Shown piece by piece: positions 19,549 through 28,151 of a DNA stretch of 64,000 bases (position 1 is the stretch's first letter; each line of letters begins with the position of its first letter). This DNA is from Propionigenium maris DSM 9537 (GTDB lineage: Bacteria; Fusobacteriota; Fusobacteriia; Fusobacteriales; Fusobacteriaceae): assembly GCF_027925155.1 (NCBI RefSeq), contig NZ_BSDY01000010.1, forward strand, positions 95,279 to 159,278. Reading direction: 5' to 3'. Position numbers and translations under genes: made by a program. The notes below the pieces were generated by a model, which worked only from the letters and a program-made list of their open reading frames with translations, did no database searches and was not told where the DNA came from.

Positions 19549-21045
19549 ATGAAGAGAGCGTTAATTTCAGTCTACGATAAAACTGGGATAGTTGAATTTG
19601 CTGAATTTTTAATAGATAGAGGGGTAGAGATAGTATCTACCGGGGGAACATACAGACACCTTGTGGAAAATAATGTCGCTGTAACTGAGGTAGTAGAAGT
19701 TACCAATGCACCAGAGATGCTGGACGGAAGGGTAAAGACACTTCACCCTGTAATCCACGGTGGTATCCTTGCCATAAGAGACAATAAGGAACATATGGAA
19801 ACACTGGAAGCAAGAAAGATAGGAACTATCGATATGGTAATAGTTAATCTATATCCGTTCTTCGATGAGGTACAAAACGATATTACCTTTGAGCAGAAGG
19901 TAGAGTTTATCGATATCGGCGGACCTACAATGCTCAGATCAGCAGCGAAGTCATTTAAGGATGTAGCTGTAATCACTGAGACAGCTGATTATAGTGTGGT
20001 AATGGATGAGCTTAAGGGATCAAATGAGATCTCCTTTGCTACAAGAAAGAGGTTAGCAGGAAAGGTATTCAACCTTACAGCAGCCTATGATGCAGCAATC
20101 TCTAACTTCCTTTTAGAGGGAGAGATGCCTAAGTACCTGAATGTTTCCTATGAAAAGATGATGGATCTCAGATACGGGGAGAACCCTCATCAGAAGTCTG
20201 CATACTATGTTTCTACAACTGAAAAGGGAGCTATGAAGGACTTTAAGCAGCTGAATGGTAAGGAGCTTTCATTTAACAATATAAGGGATATGGATGTGGC
20301 ATGGAAGGTGGCAAATGAGTTTACCGAGACAGCATGCTGCGGACTAAAGCACTCTACTCCATGTGGTGTGGCAGTGGGTGAGACGGTACTGGAAGCCTAT
20401 AATAAAGCCCACAGCTGTGATCCAGTTTCAATCTTTGGGGGGATCGTAGCATTTAACAGAGCAGTGGACGCTGCAACAGCTACTGAGCTTCTTAAAACAT
20501 TCCTAGAGATAGTAATCGCACCATCATTTACAGATGAGGCTCTTGAGATACTGAAAGGGAAGAAGAACCTAAGGGTAATAGAGGCCAAGCAGGCTCCAGT
20601 GGATAAGTTGGAGTATGTAAAGGTAGACGGTGGTATCCTGGTACAGGATGCAGATCATGCCTTCTCTACAGATATGAGTGTAGTCACTGAGAAGGAGCCA
20701 TCCAAGGAAGAGATGGATAATATGGTATTTGGAATGAAGGTAGTAAAACACGTAAAATCCAATGCAATCGTAGTGGTGAAGGACGGAATGGCCAAGGGAG
20801 TAGGTACTGGGGAGACAAACAGAATCTGGGCTACCAAGCAGGCGATTGAAAGAGCAGAGGACGGAGCAGTACTTGCTTCAGACGCCTTCTTCCCATTCAG
20901 AGATGTTGTGGATGAGTGTGCTAAGGCCAAGATAAGTGCTATAATTCAGCCTGGAGGATCTATGAGGGATCAGGAATCTGTAGATGCCTGCAATGAGCAC
21001 GGTATCTCTATGGTGATGACTGGGATGAGGCACTTCAAACACTAA
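19549..21045 (+). CDS. purH: Bifunctional AICAR transformylase/IMP cyclohydrolase
   Basis: Last two steps to IMP. 498 residues: N-terminal MGS-like cyclohydrolase ([38 protein letters not shown] segment) and C-terminal transformylase with the KHSTPCG motif (about residue 266) and [13 protein letters not shown] LRYGENPHQ. The ATG at 19549 follows AAGGAGAAG; the longer frame has no such site. Uses 10-formyl-THF supplied by Fhs. Confidence 0.97.
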   Translation: MKRALISVYDKTGIVEFAEFLIDRGVEIVSTGGTYRHLVENNVAVTEVVEVTNAPEMLDGRVKTLHPVIHGGILAIRDNKEHMETLEARKIGTIDMVIVNLYPFFDEVQNDITFEQKVEFIDIGGPTMLRSAAKSFKDVAVITETADYSVVMDELKGSNEISFATRKRLAGKVFNLTAAYDAAISNFLLEGEMPKYLNVSYEKMMDLRYGENPHQKSAYYVSTTEKGAMKDFKQLNGKELSFNNIRDMDVAWKVANEFTETACCGLKHSTPCGVAVGETVLEAYNKAHSCDPVSIFGGIVAFNRAVDAATATELLKTFLEIVIAPSFTDEALEILKGKKNLRVIEAKQAPVDKLEYVKVDGGILVQDADHAFSTDMSVVTEKEPSKEEMDNMVFGMKVVKHVKSNAIVVVKDGMAKGVGTGETNRIWATKQAIERAEDGAVLASDAFFPFRDVVDECAKAKISAIIQPGGSMRDQESVDACNEHGISMVMTGMRHFKH

Positions 21046-21090
21046 TTCATTCATTCTTTGCTCACCCAAAGAACGAAACAAGAAAGGGAG

Positions 21091-21218
21091 CCTCTGTGAG
21101 AAAAAAGCTATTTAATAATTGAAAAACTTTGAAAAAATCGAAACTCGCTTTGCTCAAACAGTCGACATTTTCAAAAGTTTTTACTGCATATTAAATGCAC
21201 GCTTTTTTCTCAATGAGG
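21091..21218 (+). repeat. Long nested hairpin between purH and purD
   Basis: GAGAAAAAAGC (21098-21108) pairs perfectly with GCTTTTTTCTC (21201-21211), flanked by CCTC/GAGG. Inside, ATTTAATA/TATTAAAT and AAAAACTTT/AAAGTTTTT continue the stem to TCGA/TCGA, giving a structure of about 128 nt. Confidence 0.7.
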
Positions 21219-21268
21219 TTATTATAAAAAACCTTTATGAGGTTTGAATTCTAGCTTTTAAATATTGG

Positions 21269-21367
21269 CCATTTGAAAATATCGTAAATGGAATATGAAG
21301 AAAAAATTTAAAAAATATCGTCTGTTTAAAGAAGAAGTGTTTTTCTTCTTCAAGTTACGATATTTTT
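21269..21367 (+). repeat. Competing AATATCGT hairpins before purD
   Basis: Two copies of AAATATCGT (near 21277 and 21313) lie upstream of one complement ACGATATTT (21357-21365). The first copy can instead be enclosed in CCATTT/AAATGG (21269-21290). The second copy encloses GAAGAAG/CTTCTTC. The two folds exclude one another. Whether they regulate purD is unknown. Confidence 0.5.
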
Positions 21368-21453
21368 ATATTTTATCGATTATGGAATAGGGATTTTCAA
21401 CAGGCCTTGAATTTTTGTTACTTTTGTTTCAAGACAAAAGTAAGGGAGGAAAA

Positions 21454-22704
21454 ATGAAGATATTGGTAGTAGGTAGCGGCGGAAGAGAGCATGCAATTGC
21501 CTGGAAGATGAGTCAGAATAATACCATAGAGAAGATATACTGTGCTCCTGGAAATGCAGGGACGGAGCAGCTGGATGTTGCAGAGAATATAGATATAAAG
21601 AGCATGGATGAGATTGTGAATTTTGCCAGAGAGAATCAGGTAGATCTTACCATTGTGGGAAGCGAAGAGATGCTGGTAGAGGGGATAGTTGACAGGTTTA
21701 AGGAGCACGGGCTTGCTATATTCGGTCCAGATAAAAGAGCTGCTATGCTTGAGGGTTCCAAGGCCTACGCCAAGGAGTTCATGAAGAAGTATGGAGTAAA
21801 GACAGCTGCCTATGAAACCTTTGAAGATCCCAAGGAAGCCAAGAACTACCTTGAAGCATGTGAGTATCCTGTAGTTGTAAAGGCCAGCGGCCTTGCAGCG
21901 GGAAAGGGAGTAATAATCTGTGCAGATAAGTCGGAAGCTGTGGCAGCTGTAGAGGAGATAATGGAGGAGAATAAGTTCGGAAGCGCAGGAGCTACCGTTG
22001 TAATAGAGGAGTTCCTAGAGGGAGTGGAGGCTTCAATCCTCTCGGTGACCGACTCCAGGCAAATAGTGCCATTTATCTCAGCTAAGGATCACAAGAAAAT
22101 AGGGGAGGGAGAAACTGGTTTAAATACCGGAGGAATGGGAGTGATCTCACCTAACCCGTATGTAACTGAGGATGTAAATGAAGCCTTTATAAGGGATATA
22201 CTGAACCCTACACTAGAGGGAATAAAAGCAGAGGGGCTGGATTTCTGCGGAGTGATCTTCTTCGGGCTTATGATAAATGAGAGAGGGGTCTACCTTCTGG
22301 AGTACAATATGAGGATGGGAGACCCTGAAACCCAGGTAGTACTGCCTCTACTGGAAACAGATCTCTACGAGATATTCAGAGATACCCTTGAGGGGAATTT
22401 AGACGGAGAAAAGATTTCGTGGAAGAGTGGAAGTGCCTGCTGTGTAGTTGCTGCCAGCGGAGGGTACCCTGAGAGCTACAACAAGGGATATACTATTGCC
22501 GGGACTGAGGATATAGAGGACACAGTGTTTATGGCAGGAGTGAAGAAGGAGGGAGAGAGCCTTCTTACAAATGGTGGAAGGGTATTGAATGTGGTAGCCC
22601 TGGGTAGGGACTTAGATGAAGCAAGAGGTAAAGCCTATGACTCCATAGGAAATATAAGCTTCGATAAGATCTATTACAGAAAAGACATCGGAAAGATAGG
22701 TTAA
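21454..22704 (+). CDS. purD: Phosphoribosylamine-glycine ligase
   Basis: Joins phosphoribosylamine and glycine with ATP to make GAR. 416 residues, ATP-grasp. Motifs VGSGGREHAIAWK (about 5-17), KASGLAAGKGV, NTGGMG and MRMGDPETQ are present. ATG at 21454 is preceded by AAGGGAGGA; the longer frame was rejected. Last gene of the purine cluster, separated from purH by 408 bases of hairpins, and followed by a strong terminator. purB, purA and guaAB are not in the window. Confidence 0.97.
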   Translation: MKILVVGSGGREHAIAWKMSQNNTIEKIYCAPGNAGTEQLDVAENIDIKSMDEIVNFARENQVDLTIVGSEEMLVEGIVDRFKEHGLAIFGPDKRAAMLEGSKAYAKEFMKKYGVKTAAYETFEDPKEAKNYLEACEYPVVVKASGLAAGKGVIICADKSEAVAAVEEIMEENKFGSAGATVVIEEFLEGVEASILSVTDSRQIVPFISAKDHKKIGEGETGLNTGGMGVISPNPYVTEDVNEAFIRDILNPTLEGIKAEGLDFCGVIFFGLMINERGVYLLEYNMRMGDPETQVVLPLLETDLYEIFRDTLEGNLDGEKISWKSGSACCVVAASGGYPESYNKGYTIAGTEDIEDTVFMAGVKKEGESLLTNGGRVLNVVALGRDLDEARGKAYDSIGNISFDKIYYRKDIGKIG

Positions 22705-22710
22705 TAATTC

Positions 22711-22760
22711 AATAGAATAAAAAAGAGAAGGTATATTGCCTTCTCTTTTTTTATTCTATT
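22711..22760. terminator. Bidirectional terminator between purD and sstT
   Basis: AGAGAAGG (22724-22731) pairs with CCTTCTCT (22739-22746) and the stem extends through A/T runs to AATAGAATA/TATTCTATT. T-runs exist on both strands, so it can end purD (plus) and sstT (minus). Confidence 0.9.
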
Positions 22761-22851
22761 TGTATCGCCCTATAGCTTTGATTTTAAAAACAGGTCTCTG
22801 CTTCTTGTGAAACTTCTATATCCTTTCATTTTAAAAGTTTCTTGCAAGTAT

Positions 22852-24096
22852 TTATAAGTTAACTTCCTTCTTAATAGTGATTTCTTTACCCTCTCTTTTC
22901 CATTCTGCAAATTCAGCTACAGCTGTAAATAGTGCATCTGTTGATGAGTTAAGACCAGTCTCCACTGAATCCTGGATTACTCCGATAACGAATCCTACCC
23001 CAACTACCTGCATTGCCACTTCATTTGGAATACCAAATAAGCTACAAGCTAAAGGAATAAGAAGGAGTGATCCACCGGCCACACCAGATGCTCCACAGGC
23101 ACTTACTGCCGATAGGATACTTAAGATAAGAGCCGTTCCAATATCTACACGGATTCCCAGTGTGTGTACTGCTGCAAGTGTTAATACTGATATTGTGATT
23201 GCAGCTCCTGCCATGTTTATAGTAGCTCCTAGAGGAATAGATACTGAATACATGTCTTTATCTAACCCTAACTCCTCACACAACTCCATATTTACCGGGA
23301 TGTTTGCAGCTGAACTTCTAGTGAAGAAAGCTGTTATTCCACTTCGTTTTAAGCATCTGAATACCAATGGATAAGGATTTTGTCTTATCATAACAAATGT
23401 GATTGCTGGGTTTACTACCAGTGCCATAAATGCCATAGCTCCCAGTAATAATCCTAATAACTTACCATATTGTAACAATGAAGCTAATCCACCAGTTGCA
23501 ATTGAGCTAAACACTAATCCCATGATACCAAATGGTGCAAAGTGAATAACCCATCTTACTATCTGAGATAATGCATCTGAAAAGTTTGTAATCATTGTCT
23601 TAGTAGAAGCTGGTGCATGCTTTAATGCCAACCCTAATAACAATGCCCAGACTAATATTCCGATATAATTTGCATTAGCAAGAGCGTTGATTGGATTGTC
23701 TACAACATTCATTAATAATTTTTTTAATACTTCACTAACTCCACTTGGAGGAGCAACATTTTCCACTCCTTCTCCTAAAGCGATAGTTACCGGAAATAAG
23801 AAACTTCCCATAACTGCAACTACACCGGCTAAGAATGTTCCCACAAGATAAAGACTTATAACAGATTTCATATTTGTTTTTTGACCAGGTTTATGCTGAG
23901 ATACTGCTGACATTACTAGGAAAAGTACTAAGATAGGTGCTACTGCTTTTAGTGCTCCTACGAATAATGATCCCAGCAACTCAACTGGTTTTGCTACGTC
24001 TGGTAGCGCTACAGCTAAGATAATACCCACTATTAAACCAACAACAATCCTTTTGACTAAGCTCATTTGATTCCATCTACTTAACAAGTCTCTCAT
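22852..24096 (-). CDS. sstT: Na+/serine-threonine symporter
   Basis: Sodium-driven uptake of serine and threonine, DAACS family. 414 residues with eight or more membrane segments and two re-entrant loops. The serine-rich [13 protein letters not shown] segment (about residue 255) and [15 protein letters not shown] match SstT; the N-terminus ([20 protein letters not shown]) is also SstT-like. ATG at 24096 is preceded by AAGGGAGGC. Serine uptake suits an amino-acid fermenter. The 500 bases upstream contain no gene. Confidence 0.93.
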   Translation of the reverse strand: MRDLLSRWNQMSLVKRIVVGLIVGIILAVALPDVAKPVELLGSLFVGALKAVAPILVLFLVMSAVSQHKPGQKTNMKSVISLYLVGTFLAGVVAVMGSFLFPVTIALGEGVENVAPPSGVSEVLKKLLMNVVDNPINALANANYIGILVWALLLGLALKHAPASTKTMITNFSDALSQIVRWVIHFAPFGIMGLVFSSIATGGLASLLQYGKLLGLLLGAMAFMALVVNPAITFVMIRQNPYPLVFRCLKRSGITAFFTRSSAANIPVNMELCEELGLDKDMYSVSIPLGATINMAGAAITISVLTLAAVHTLGIRVDIGTALILSILSAVSACGASGVAGGSLLLIPLACSLFGIPNEVAMQVVGVGFVIGVIQDSVETGLNSSTDALFTAVAEFAEWKREGKEITIKKEVNL

Positions 24097-24373
24097 AAAG
24101 TGCCTCCCTTAAATAAATATACATTTTAAATTTTCTTTTAAAAGTAAGCTGCCTTTAATTTAATTTATATCCATATATCTACTATTTTCCTTCTAGATTT
24201 CCAGTATAATTTTAGTTGAAGCAGCTGACACTGGCATTAGTATAGACTTTATAGTTAGGAAAGAGCTCGTTAGAGGAAGGTGTTTGATGCCTTGATCTTC
24301 TGGTTAATTTTGTATGCCATGAGCATAGTGAGGAAAGATCTTGGGGTAAAAGACAGAAGTAATGTTAGGTTAT

Positions 24374-24397
24374 AAAAAAAGACCAACAAAGTCGGTC
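24374..24397 (-). terminator. Distal terminator of the minus-strand tRNA unit
   Basis: On the minus strand GACCGAC-TTT-GTTGGTC is followed by seven T. It resembles the next terminator (24502-24525), and the flanks are also alike (ACTTATAAAAAG), so the region looks like a tandem duplication. Confidence 0.7.
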
Positions 24398-24501
24398 TTG
24401 AATATTTGCCTTATTTTTTTAATTTTACTTATAAAAAGCTGGGAAGAAGTTTGTTCAAGTAAGATACTTTGTAACCTTACATCCTATATAAATTATAAAA
24501 T

Positions 24502-24525
24502 AAAAAAAGACCGATTAAATCGCCC
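24502..24525 (-). terminator. Terminator after minus-strand tRNA-Leu
   Basis: Minus-strand GGGCGATT/AATCGGTC stem with one mismatch, followed by seven T. A related copy (GAGCGATATCATCGGTC) ends the plus-strand tRNA unit at 32434. Confidence 0.7.
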
Positions 24526-24613
24526 TTGAATGTTTGTTTTGTTATGTTTTATCTTTACTTATAAAAAGTTGAGGATGAACTTGTTTCAGCCGATAAACTT
24601 TTTATAAAGTAAC

Positions 24614-24697
24614 TGGTGCGGAGGGGGAGACTTGAACTCCCACGTCAAAGACACTAGATCCTAAGTCTAGCGCGTCTGCCAATTCCGCCACCCCCGC
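24614..24697 (-). tRNA. tRNA-Leu (anticodon UAG)
   Basis: 84 nt including encoded CCA; acceptor GCGGGGG/CCTCCGC, long variable arm, anticodon loop CTTAGGA with anticodon TAG. Sequence matches the plus-strand tRNA-Leu at 32198. Confidence 0.97.
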
Positions 24698-24894
24698 ATA
24701 GAACTTGACAAATTTTCTGGCGAATGATGTAAAATCATTCTTAAAAATTACGTCAGTTAGAAAAGATTAAAATCTTTTCCGATGGCTAAAGTTTTTCGCT
24801 TTATTCCTTTCTGAAACAAATCCTGATTTGTTTCAATACTCATAGATTTTGTAAAATGAATTTACTTCATTTTCAAAGAAATCTATAGAGTTAT
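24698..24894 (-). repeat. Hairpin-rich tRNA spacer, copy 1
   Basis: Spacer between tRNA-Lys and tRNA-Leu. Read on the minus strand it holds consecutive hairpins: CTCTATAGATTT/AAATCTATGAG enclosing AAAATGAA/TTCATTTT, GAAACAAATC/GATTTGTTTC, GAAAAGATT/AATCTTTTC, and GAATGAT/ATCATTC. It is nearly identical to the plus-strand spacer at 31999-32197. Confidence 0.85.
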
Positions 24895-24897
24895 TAG

Positions 24898-24973
24898 TGG
24901 TGCGTCACACAGGGATCGAACCTGTGACAACTCGATTAAAAGTCGAGTGCTCTACCAACTGAGCTAGTGACGC
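24898..24973 (-). tRNA. tRNA-Lys (anticodon UUU)
   Basis: 76 nt including CCA; acceptor GCGTCAC/GTGACGC, D-arm AGCTCAGTTGGTAGAGC, anticodon stem CTCGA/TCGAG with TTT, T-loop TTCGATC. First gene of the minus-strand Lys-Leu unit. Confidence 0.97.
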
Positions 24974-24999
24974 ATCTGCTGTCCCGTCGGACAAGAAGT

Positions 25000-25029
25000 A
25001 TAATACCCTATTTCCCCCCATTAAGTCAA
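25000..25029 (-). promoter_or_regulatory. Promoter of the tRNA-Lys/tRNA-Leu unit
   Basis: Minus-strand TTGACT (25029-25024), 18-base spacer, TATTAT (25005-25000), about 27 bases before tRNA-Lys. Confidence 0.7.
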
Positions 25030-25213
25030 CACTTTTTTATTTTTTCTTAAATTTTTTTTTATATTCCCCAAAGTTACCATCCCCTATTTATTGGAATCCT
25101 TGCATAAAAACTTTTCTCCAAAAGGGTTTTTTAAGAAAGACAGGATCGAGGTAAGGTGGTAGAAAAATTTAGTATTTCCATCCCTTTCTTCTGGTGTTTT
25201 TTAGGGTACACCC

Positions 25214-25241
25214 TTGATATTTAAAAAAGTTATGGTAATTT
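25214..25241 (+). promoter_or_regulatory. Candidate promoter of the tungsten-enzyme operon
   Basis: TTGATA (25214-25219), 16-base spacer, TAATTT (25236-25241). It fits upstream of the riboswitch but the -10 is weak. Confidence 0.45.
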
Positions 25242-25255
25242 AGTACCAGAGAAAG

Positions 25256-25364
25256 AATATCTCCGAGTGAAAATTCCTAAGGATAAAACTTACGGTCTAG
25301 GGAATGACACCTATGGGTAGCTGAGGAAACCCAACTGCCTCCCGTGCTTGGAAAGGAGCTTATT
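25256..25364 (+). promoter_or_regulatory. Moco/Tuco-family riboswitch
   Basis: The leader of the AOR operon shows AATA-CTCC (25256-25264) able to pair with GGAGCTTATT (25355-25364) as P1. CCTAAG (25276-25281) and TATGG (25312-25316) form the 11-nt GAAA-tetraloop receptor. GGAAAC and GGAAAG loops and the GCCTCCCGTGCTTGGAAAGG segment resemble Moco RNAs as I recall them. The fold sits directly before the ribosome-binding site of a tungsten-type oxidoreductase, so the tungsten-cofactor (Tuco) variant is likely. A covariance-model search is needed to confirm it. Confidence 0.72.
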
Positions 25365-25383
25365 TACTAAGGAGGGATGTATT

Positions 25384-27108
25384 TTGAAGATCTGTCGTAT
25401 CAATATGAGAAACAAAAGTGTTACCTTTGAAGATGTAAAAGCTGATTATCTGGCACTGGGAGGAAGGGGGCTTACCTCGAGAATTATCTCAGATGAGGTG
25501 GACCCAACCTGTCATCCCCTGGGAAGAAACAATAAACTTGTAATTGCTCCGGGACTTCTTTCGGGTACCATGGCTCCAAGCTCGGGAAGACTGAGCGTAG
25601 GAACCAAGAGTCCCCTTACGGGAACCATAAAGGAGAGTAACGCAGGAGGAACTGCAGCCCAGAGTCTGGCTAAGCTGGGATACAAGGCAATCATTATAGA
25701 GGATAAACCTGCGGAACATGAGCTGAACCTGCTGAAGATAACACCTGAGGGGATCACCATAGAGGATGCCGACTACCTGACTATGAAGGGGAACTATGAG
25801 GTAGGAGATATCCTGAGGGAGAAGTTTGGAGCTAAGACCACAGTTATGTCCTTAGGACAGGCTGGAGAGATGAGGCTGACCTCAGCTTCCATAGCTGTTA
25901 CAGACACCGAGGGTCACCCTACAAGACACTGCGGTAGGGGAGGAACTGGTGCTGTACTGGGCTCCAAGGGGATCAAGGCCATAGTTATAGACCCTGGAAA
26001 AATTAATGAGGTGAATTACCACGACAGGAATGCCTTTATAAAAGCTTCCAGATCCTTTGCTAAGATGGTACTGGATCACCCTGTATCCGGTCAGGGACTT
26101 CCTACCTATGGAACAGCTGTCCTTGTAAACATCCTAAATGAGGCAGGGGGACTTCCTACGGACAACTTCAGAGACGGGCGTTTTGAGTTTGCTGAGAGTA
26201 TCAGTGGGGAAACTATGTATGAAACGATTAATAAGAGAAACGGTAACCCTACCCACGCATGTCACCCAGGATGTATCATGAAGTGTTCTCAGATCTACAA
26301 CGATAAGAACGGTGAGTACCTCACAGGGGGATTTGAATATGAAACTATCTGGGCTTTTGGAGCTCACTGTCATATAAAGGATCTGGATGCCATTGCCATG
26401 ATGGACAGACTCTGTGATGATATCGGTATAGATACCATAGAGGCAGGGGTGACCATCGGTATTGCTATGGAGGGGAAATATATAGAACTTGGAGACAAGG
26501 ATGGAGCCATCCAGCTCCTCAAGGAAGTCGGTAAGGGATCTCCAATCGGAAGGATTATAGGTAACGGGGCAGCTTTTACAGGACAGGCCTTTGGAACGGA
26601 GAGGGTACCTGTGGTTAAGAAGCAGGCTATCCCTGCCTACGATCCAAGATCGGTAAAGGGAATCGGAGTTACATACGCTACAACTCCTATGGGAGCTGAC
26701 CACACTGCAGGATACTCTGTAACTGCCAATGTTCTGGGAGTGGGAGGTAGTATAGATCCACTGAAGAAGGAGGGACAGGTGGAGCTTTCCCGTAACCTTC
26801 AGGTAGCTACAGCTGCTCTGGACAGTACAGGACTCTGTCTATTTGTAGCATTCCCTATCCTGGACAACGACGGAGCTCTTCCAGAGATTGCCCACATGAT
26901 AAATGCAAAGTACAATACTGAGATCGGTGTTCCGGAGATTGTATCTCTTGGTCAGGAGATCCTCAAGTTGGAGAAGGAGTTCAACAAAAATGCCGGATTT
27001 ACAAAGTCCCACGACAGGCTTCCCGAATTTTTCAAGGAGAAGCTGGCACCTCACAATGTGACATTTGATATCACAGGGGAGGAACTGGACACTACACTGG
27101 AGTTTTAG
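25384..27108 (+). CDS. Tungsten-type aldehyde ferredoxin oxidoreductase
   Basis: AOR family: oxidises aldehydes to acids (or reduces acids) with ferredoxin, using a tungsten bis-pterin and a [4Fe-4S] cluster. 574 residues. Cluster ligands are Cys293, Cys297 and Cys301 (C-x3-C-x3-C in HACHPGCIMKC) and Cys485 in DSTGLC. N-terminal domain has GGRGLTSRI; RHCGRGGTGAVLGSKG is the pterin-binding type segment. The start chosen is TTG at 25384 because AAGGAGG lies 8 bases upstream; a longer TTG frame at 25348 falls within the riboswitch. First gene of an operon with cofactor-synthesis genes, regulated by the riboswitch in front. The true aldehyde is unknown. Confidence 0.93.
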   Translation: MKICRINMRNKSVTFEDVKADYLALGGRGLTSRIISDEVDPTCHPLGRNNKLVIAPGLLSGTMAPSSGRLSVGTKSPLTGTIKESNAGGTAAQSLAKLGYKAIIIEDKPAEHELNLLKITPEGITIEDADYLTMKGNYEVGDILREKFGAKTTVMSLGQAGEMRLTSASIAVTDTEGHPTRHCGRGGTGAVLGSKGIKAIVIDPGKINEVNYHDRNAFIKASRSFAKMVLDHPVSGQGLPTYGTAVLVNILNEAGGLPTDNFRDGRFEFAESISGETMYETINKRNGNPTHACHPGCIMKCSQIYNDKNGEYLTGGFEYETIWAFGAHCHIKDLDAIAMMDRLCDDIGIDTIEAGVTIGIAMEGKYIELGDKDGAIQLLKEVGKGSPIGRIIGNGAAFTGQAFGTERVPVVKKQAIPAYDPRSVKGIGVTYATTPMGADHTAGYSVTANVLGVGGSIDPLKKEGQVELSRNLQVATAALDSTGLCLFVAFPILDNDGALPEIAHMINAKYNTEIGVPEIVSLGQEILKLEKEFNKNAGFTKSHDRLPEFFKEKLAPHNVTFDITGEELDTTLEF

Positions 27109-27116
27109 GAGGATAG

Positions 27117-27368
27117 ATGGGAGGAAAGATAACTATAGAGGTAAGGCTCTTTGCCACACTGAGAGAGCTCTTCCCCTCTGAATGCAGAGGGGTAAAGGAG
27201 GTGGAGCTTCCGGCGGCAGCCTCCATCCACACCCTTCTGGACAGGATAGGGGTAGAGGACAAAACCACCCTTATACTCATGGTAAACGGGAGAAGGGTGA
27301 AGGACTTTGACCTGAACCTTGCCGAGGGTGACAGGGTTGCCCTCTTCCCTCCTGTGGGAGGGGGATAG
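27117..27368 (+). CDS. MoaD-like ubiquitin-fold sulfur carrier
   Basis: 83 residues ending in the Gly-Gly tail (FPPVGGG) that is adenylated and thiocarboxylated to give sulfur to molybdopterin. The beta-grasp pattern is visible (ITIEVRLFATLREL, then EGDRVALFPPVGGG). It starts 8 bases after the AOR stop, with GGAGGAT in front, and ends 1 base before the MoeB-like gene. In this setting it probably serves the tungstopterin. Confidence 0.9.
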   Translation: MGGKITIEVRLFATLRELFPSECRGVKEVELPAAASIHTLLDRIGVEDKTTLILMVNGRRVKDFDLNLAEGDRVALFPPVGGG

Positions 27369-27369
27369 G

Positions 27370-28047
27370 ATGGAGAGATACCTGAGAAACAAGAAGCTTA
27401 TCTCCCAGGAGGAACAGGAGAGACTAGCTCAGATGAAAGTAGTAATTCTCGGCTGCGGCGGACTGGGAGGCTATATCATAGAGATGCTCTCAAGGATAGG
27501 GGTGGGAAGGCTCACCCTTGTGGATTTCGATACCTTTGATGAGAGCAACCTCAACAGGCAGCTCCTCTCCACGGAAGAAAACCTTGGAAGAGCCAAGGCC
27601 AGGGAAGCTCAGATGAGGGTGAAGCTCATCAACTCCCTGGTAGAGGTAGAGGTCCTAGAGGAGAGGGTATCCGAGGAAAATATGGATAGGATTATAGAGG
27701 GGGCCATGGTGGTAGTGGATGCTTTGGACTCTATCCCCCTGAAGAAGCAAGTGGAGGAGTCATGTACAAGGATGAAAGTTCCTATGGTTCATGGGGCCAT
27801 TGGAGGCTGGATAGCCCAGGTTGCTGTGGTGAGACCTGGGGAGTTCCTATTGGAAAAGCTCTATGGGGATACAGATGCCGGAGTGGAGGCTGAGATGGGA
27901 AATCCCAGCTTCACACCTGCTCTGGCTGCTTCTATCCAGGCTGGAGAGGTAATCAAGCTCCTTCTAAATAAGGGAGATTCACTAAAGGGAGAGGTTCTCT
28001 ATATTGATTTAGAAAACAATAGCTTTTCCACTTTAAAACTATTATAA
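27370..28047 (+). CDS. MoeB/ThiF-family adenylyltransferase
   Basis: 225 residues, E1-like fold. ATP site GCGGLGGYIIEMLSRIGVGRL (about 24-44) and the D-x-F-D-x-SNLNRQ motif (VDFDTFDESNLNRQLL) are intact. It should adenylate the Gly-Gly tail of the MoaD-like protein encoded just before it. It lacks the two CxxC zinc pairs typical of MoeB, so it is closer to HesA/short ThiF forms. ATG at 27370, with a GGAGGGGGAT ribosome site inside the end of moaD. Confidence 0.88.
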   Translation: MERYLRNKKLISQEEQERLAQMKVVILGCGGLGGYIIEMLSRIGVGRLTLVDFDTFDESNLNRQLLSTEENLGRAKAREAQMRVKLINSLVEVEVLEERVSEENMDRIIEGAMVVVDALDSIPLKKQVEESCTRMKVPMVHGAIGGWIAQVAVVRPGEFLLEKLYGDTDAGVEAEMGNPSFTPALAASIQAGEVIKLLLNKGDSLKGEVLYIDLENNSFSTLKLL

Positions 28048-28062
28048 TGTGTTTAATCCAGG

Positions 28063-28092
28063 TTAAAAGCTGTCCAGTATGACAGCTTTTAA
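28063..28092 (+). terminator. Rho-independent terminator after the MoeB-like gene
   Basis: TTAAAAGCTGTC (28063-28074) pairs with GACAGCTTTTAA (28081-28092); short T-run follows. May only partly stop transcription into moeA. Confidence 0.65.
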
Positions 28093-28151
28093 TTTGTATT
28101 AAAGGACAGTTTAGTAGAAGGTATTTAACAGATTAAGATTTCATCATAAGG

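Noticed and set aside
24374..24525. CRISPR-like repeats
   Set aside because: Only two similar units, each a terminator hairpin with diverged sequence; they are duplicated terminators, not repeat-spacer units.
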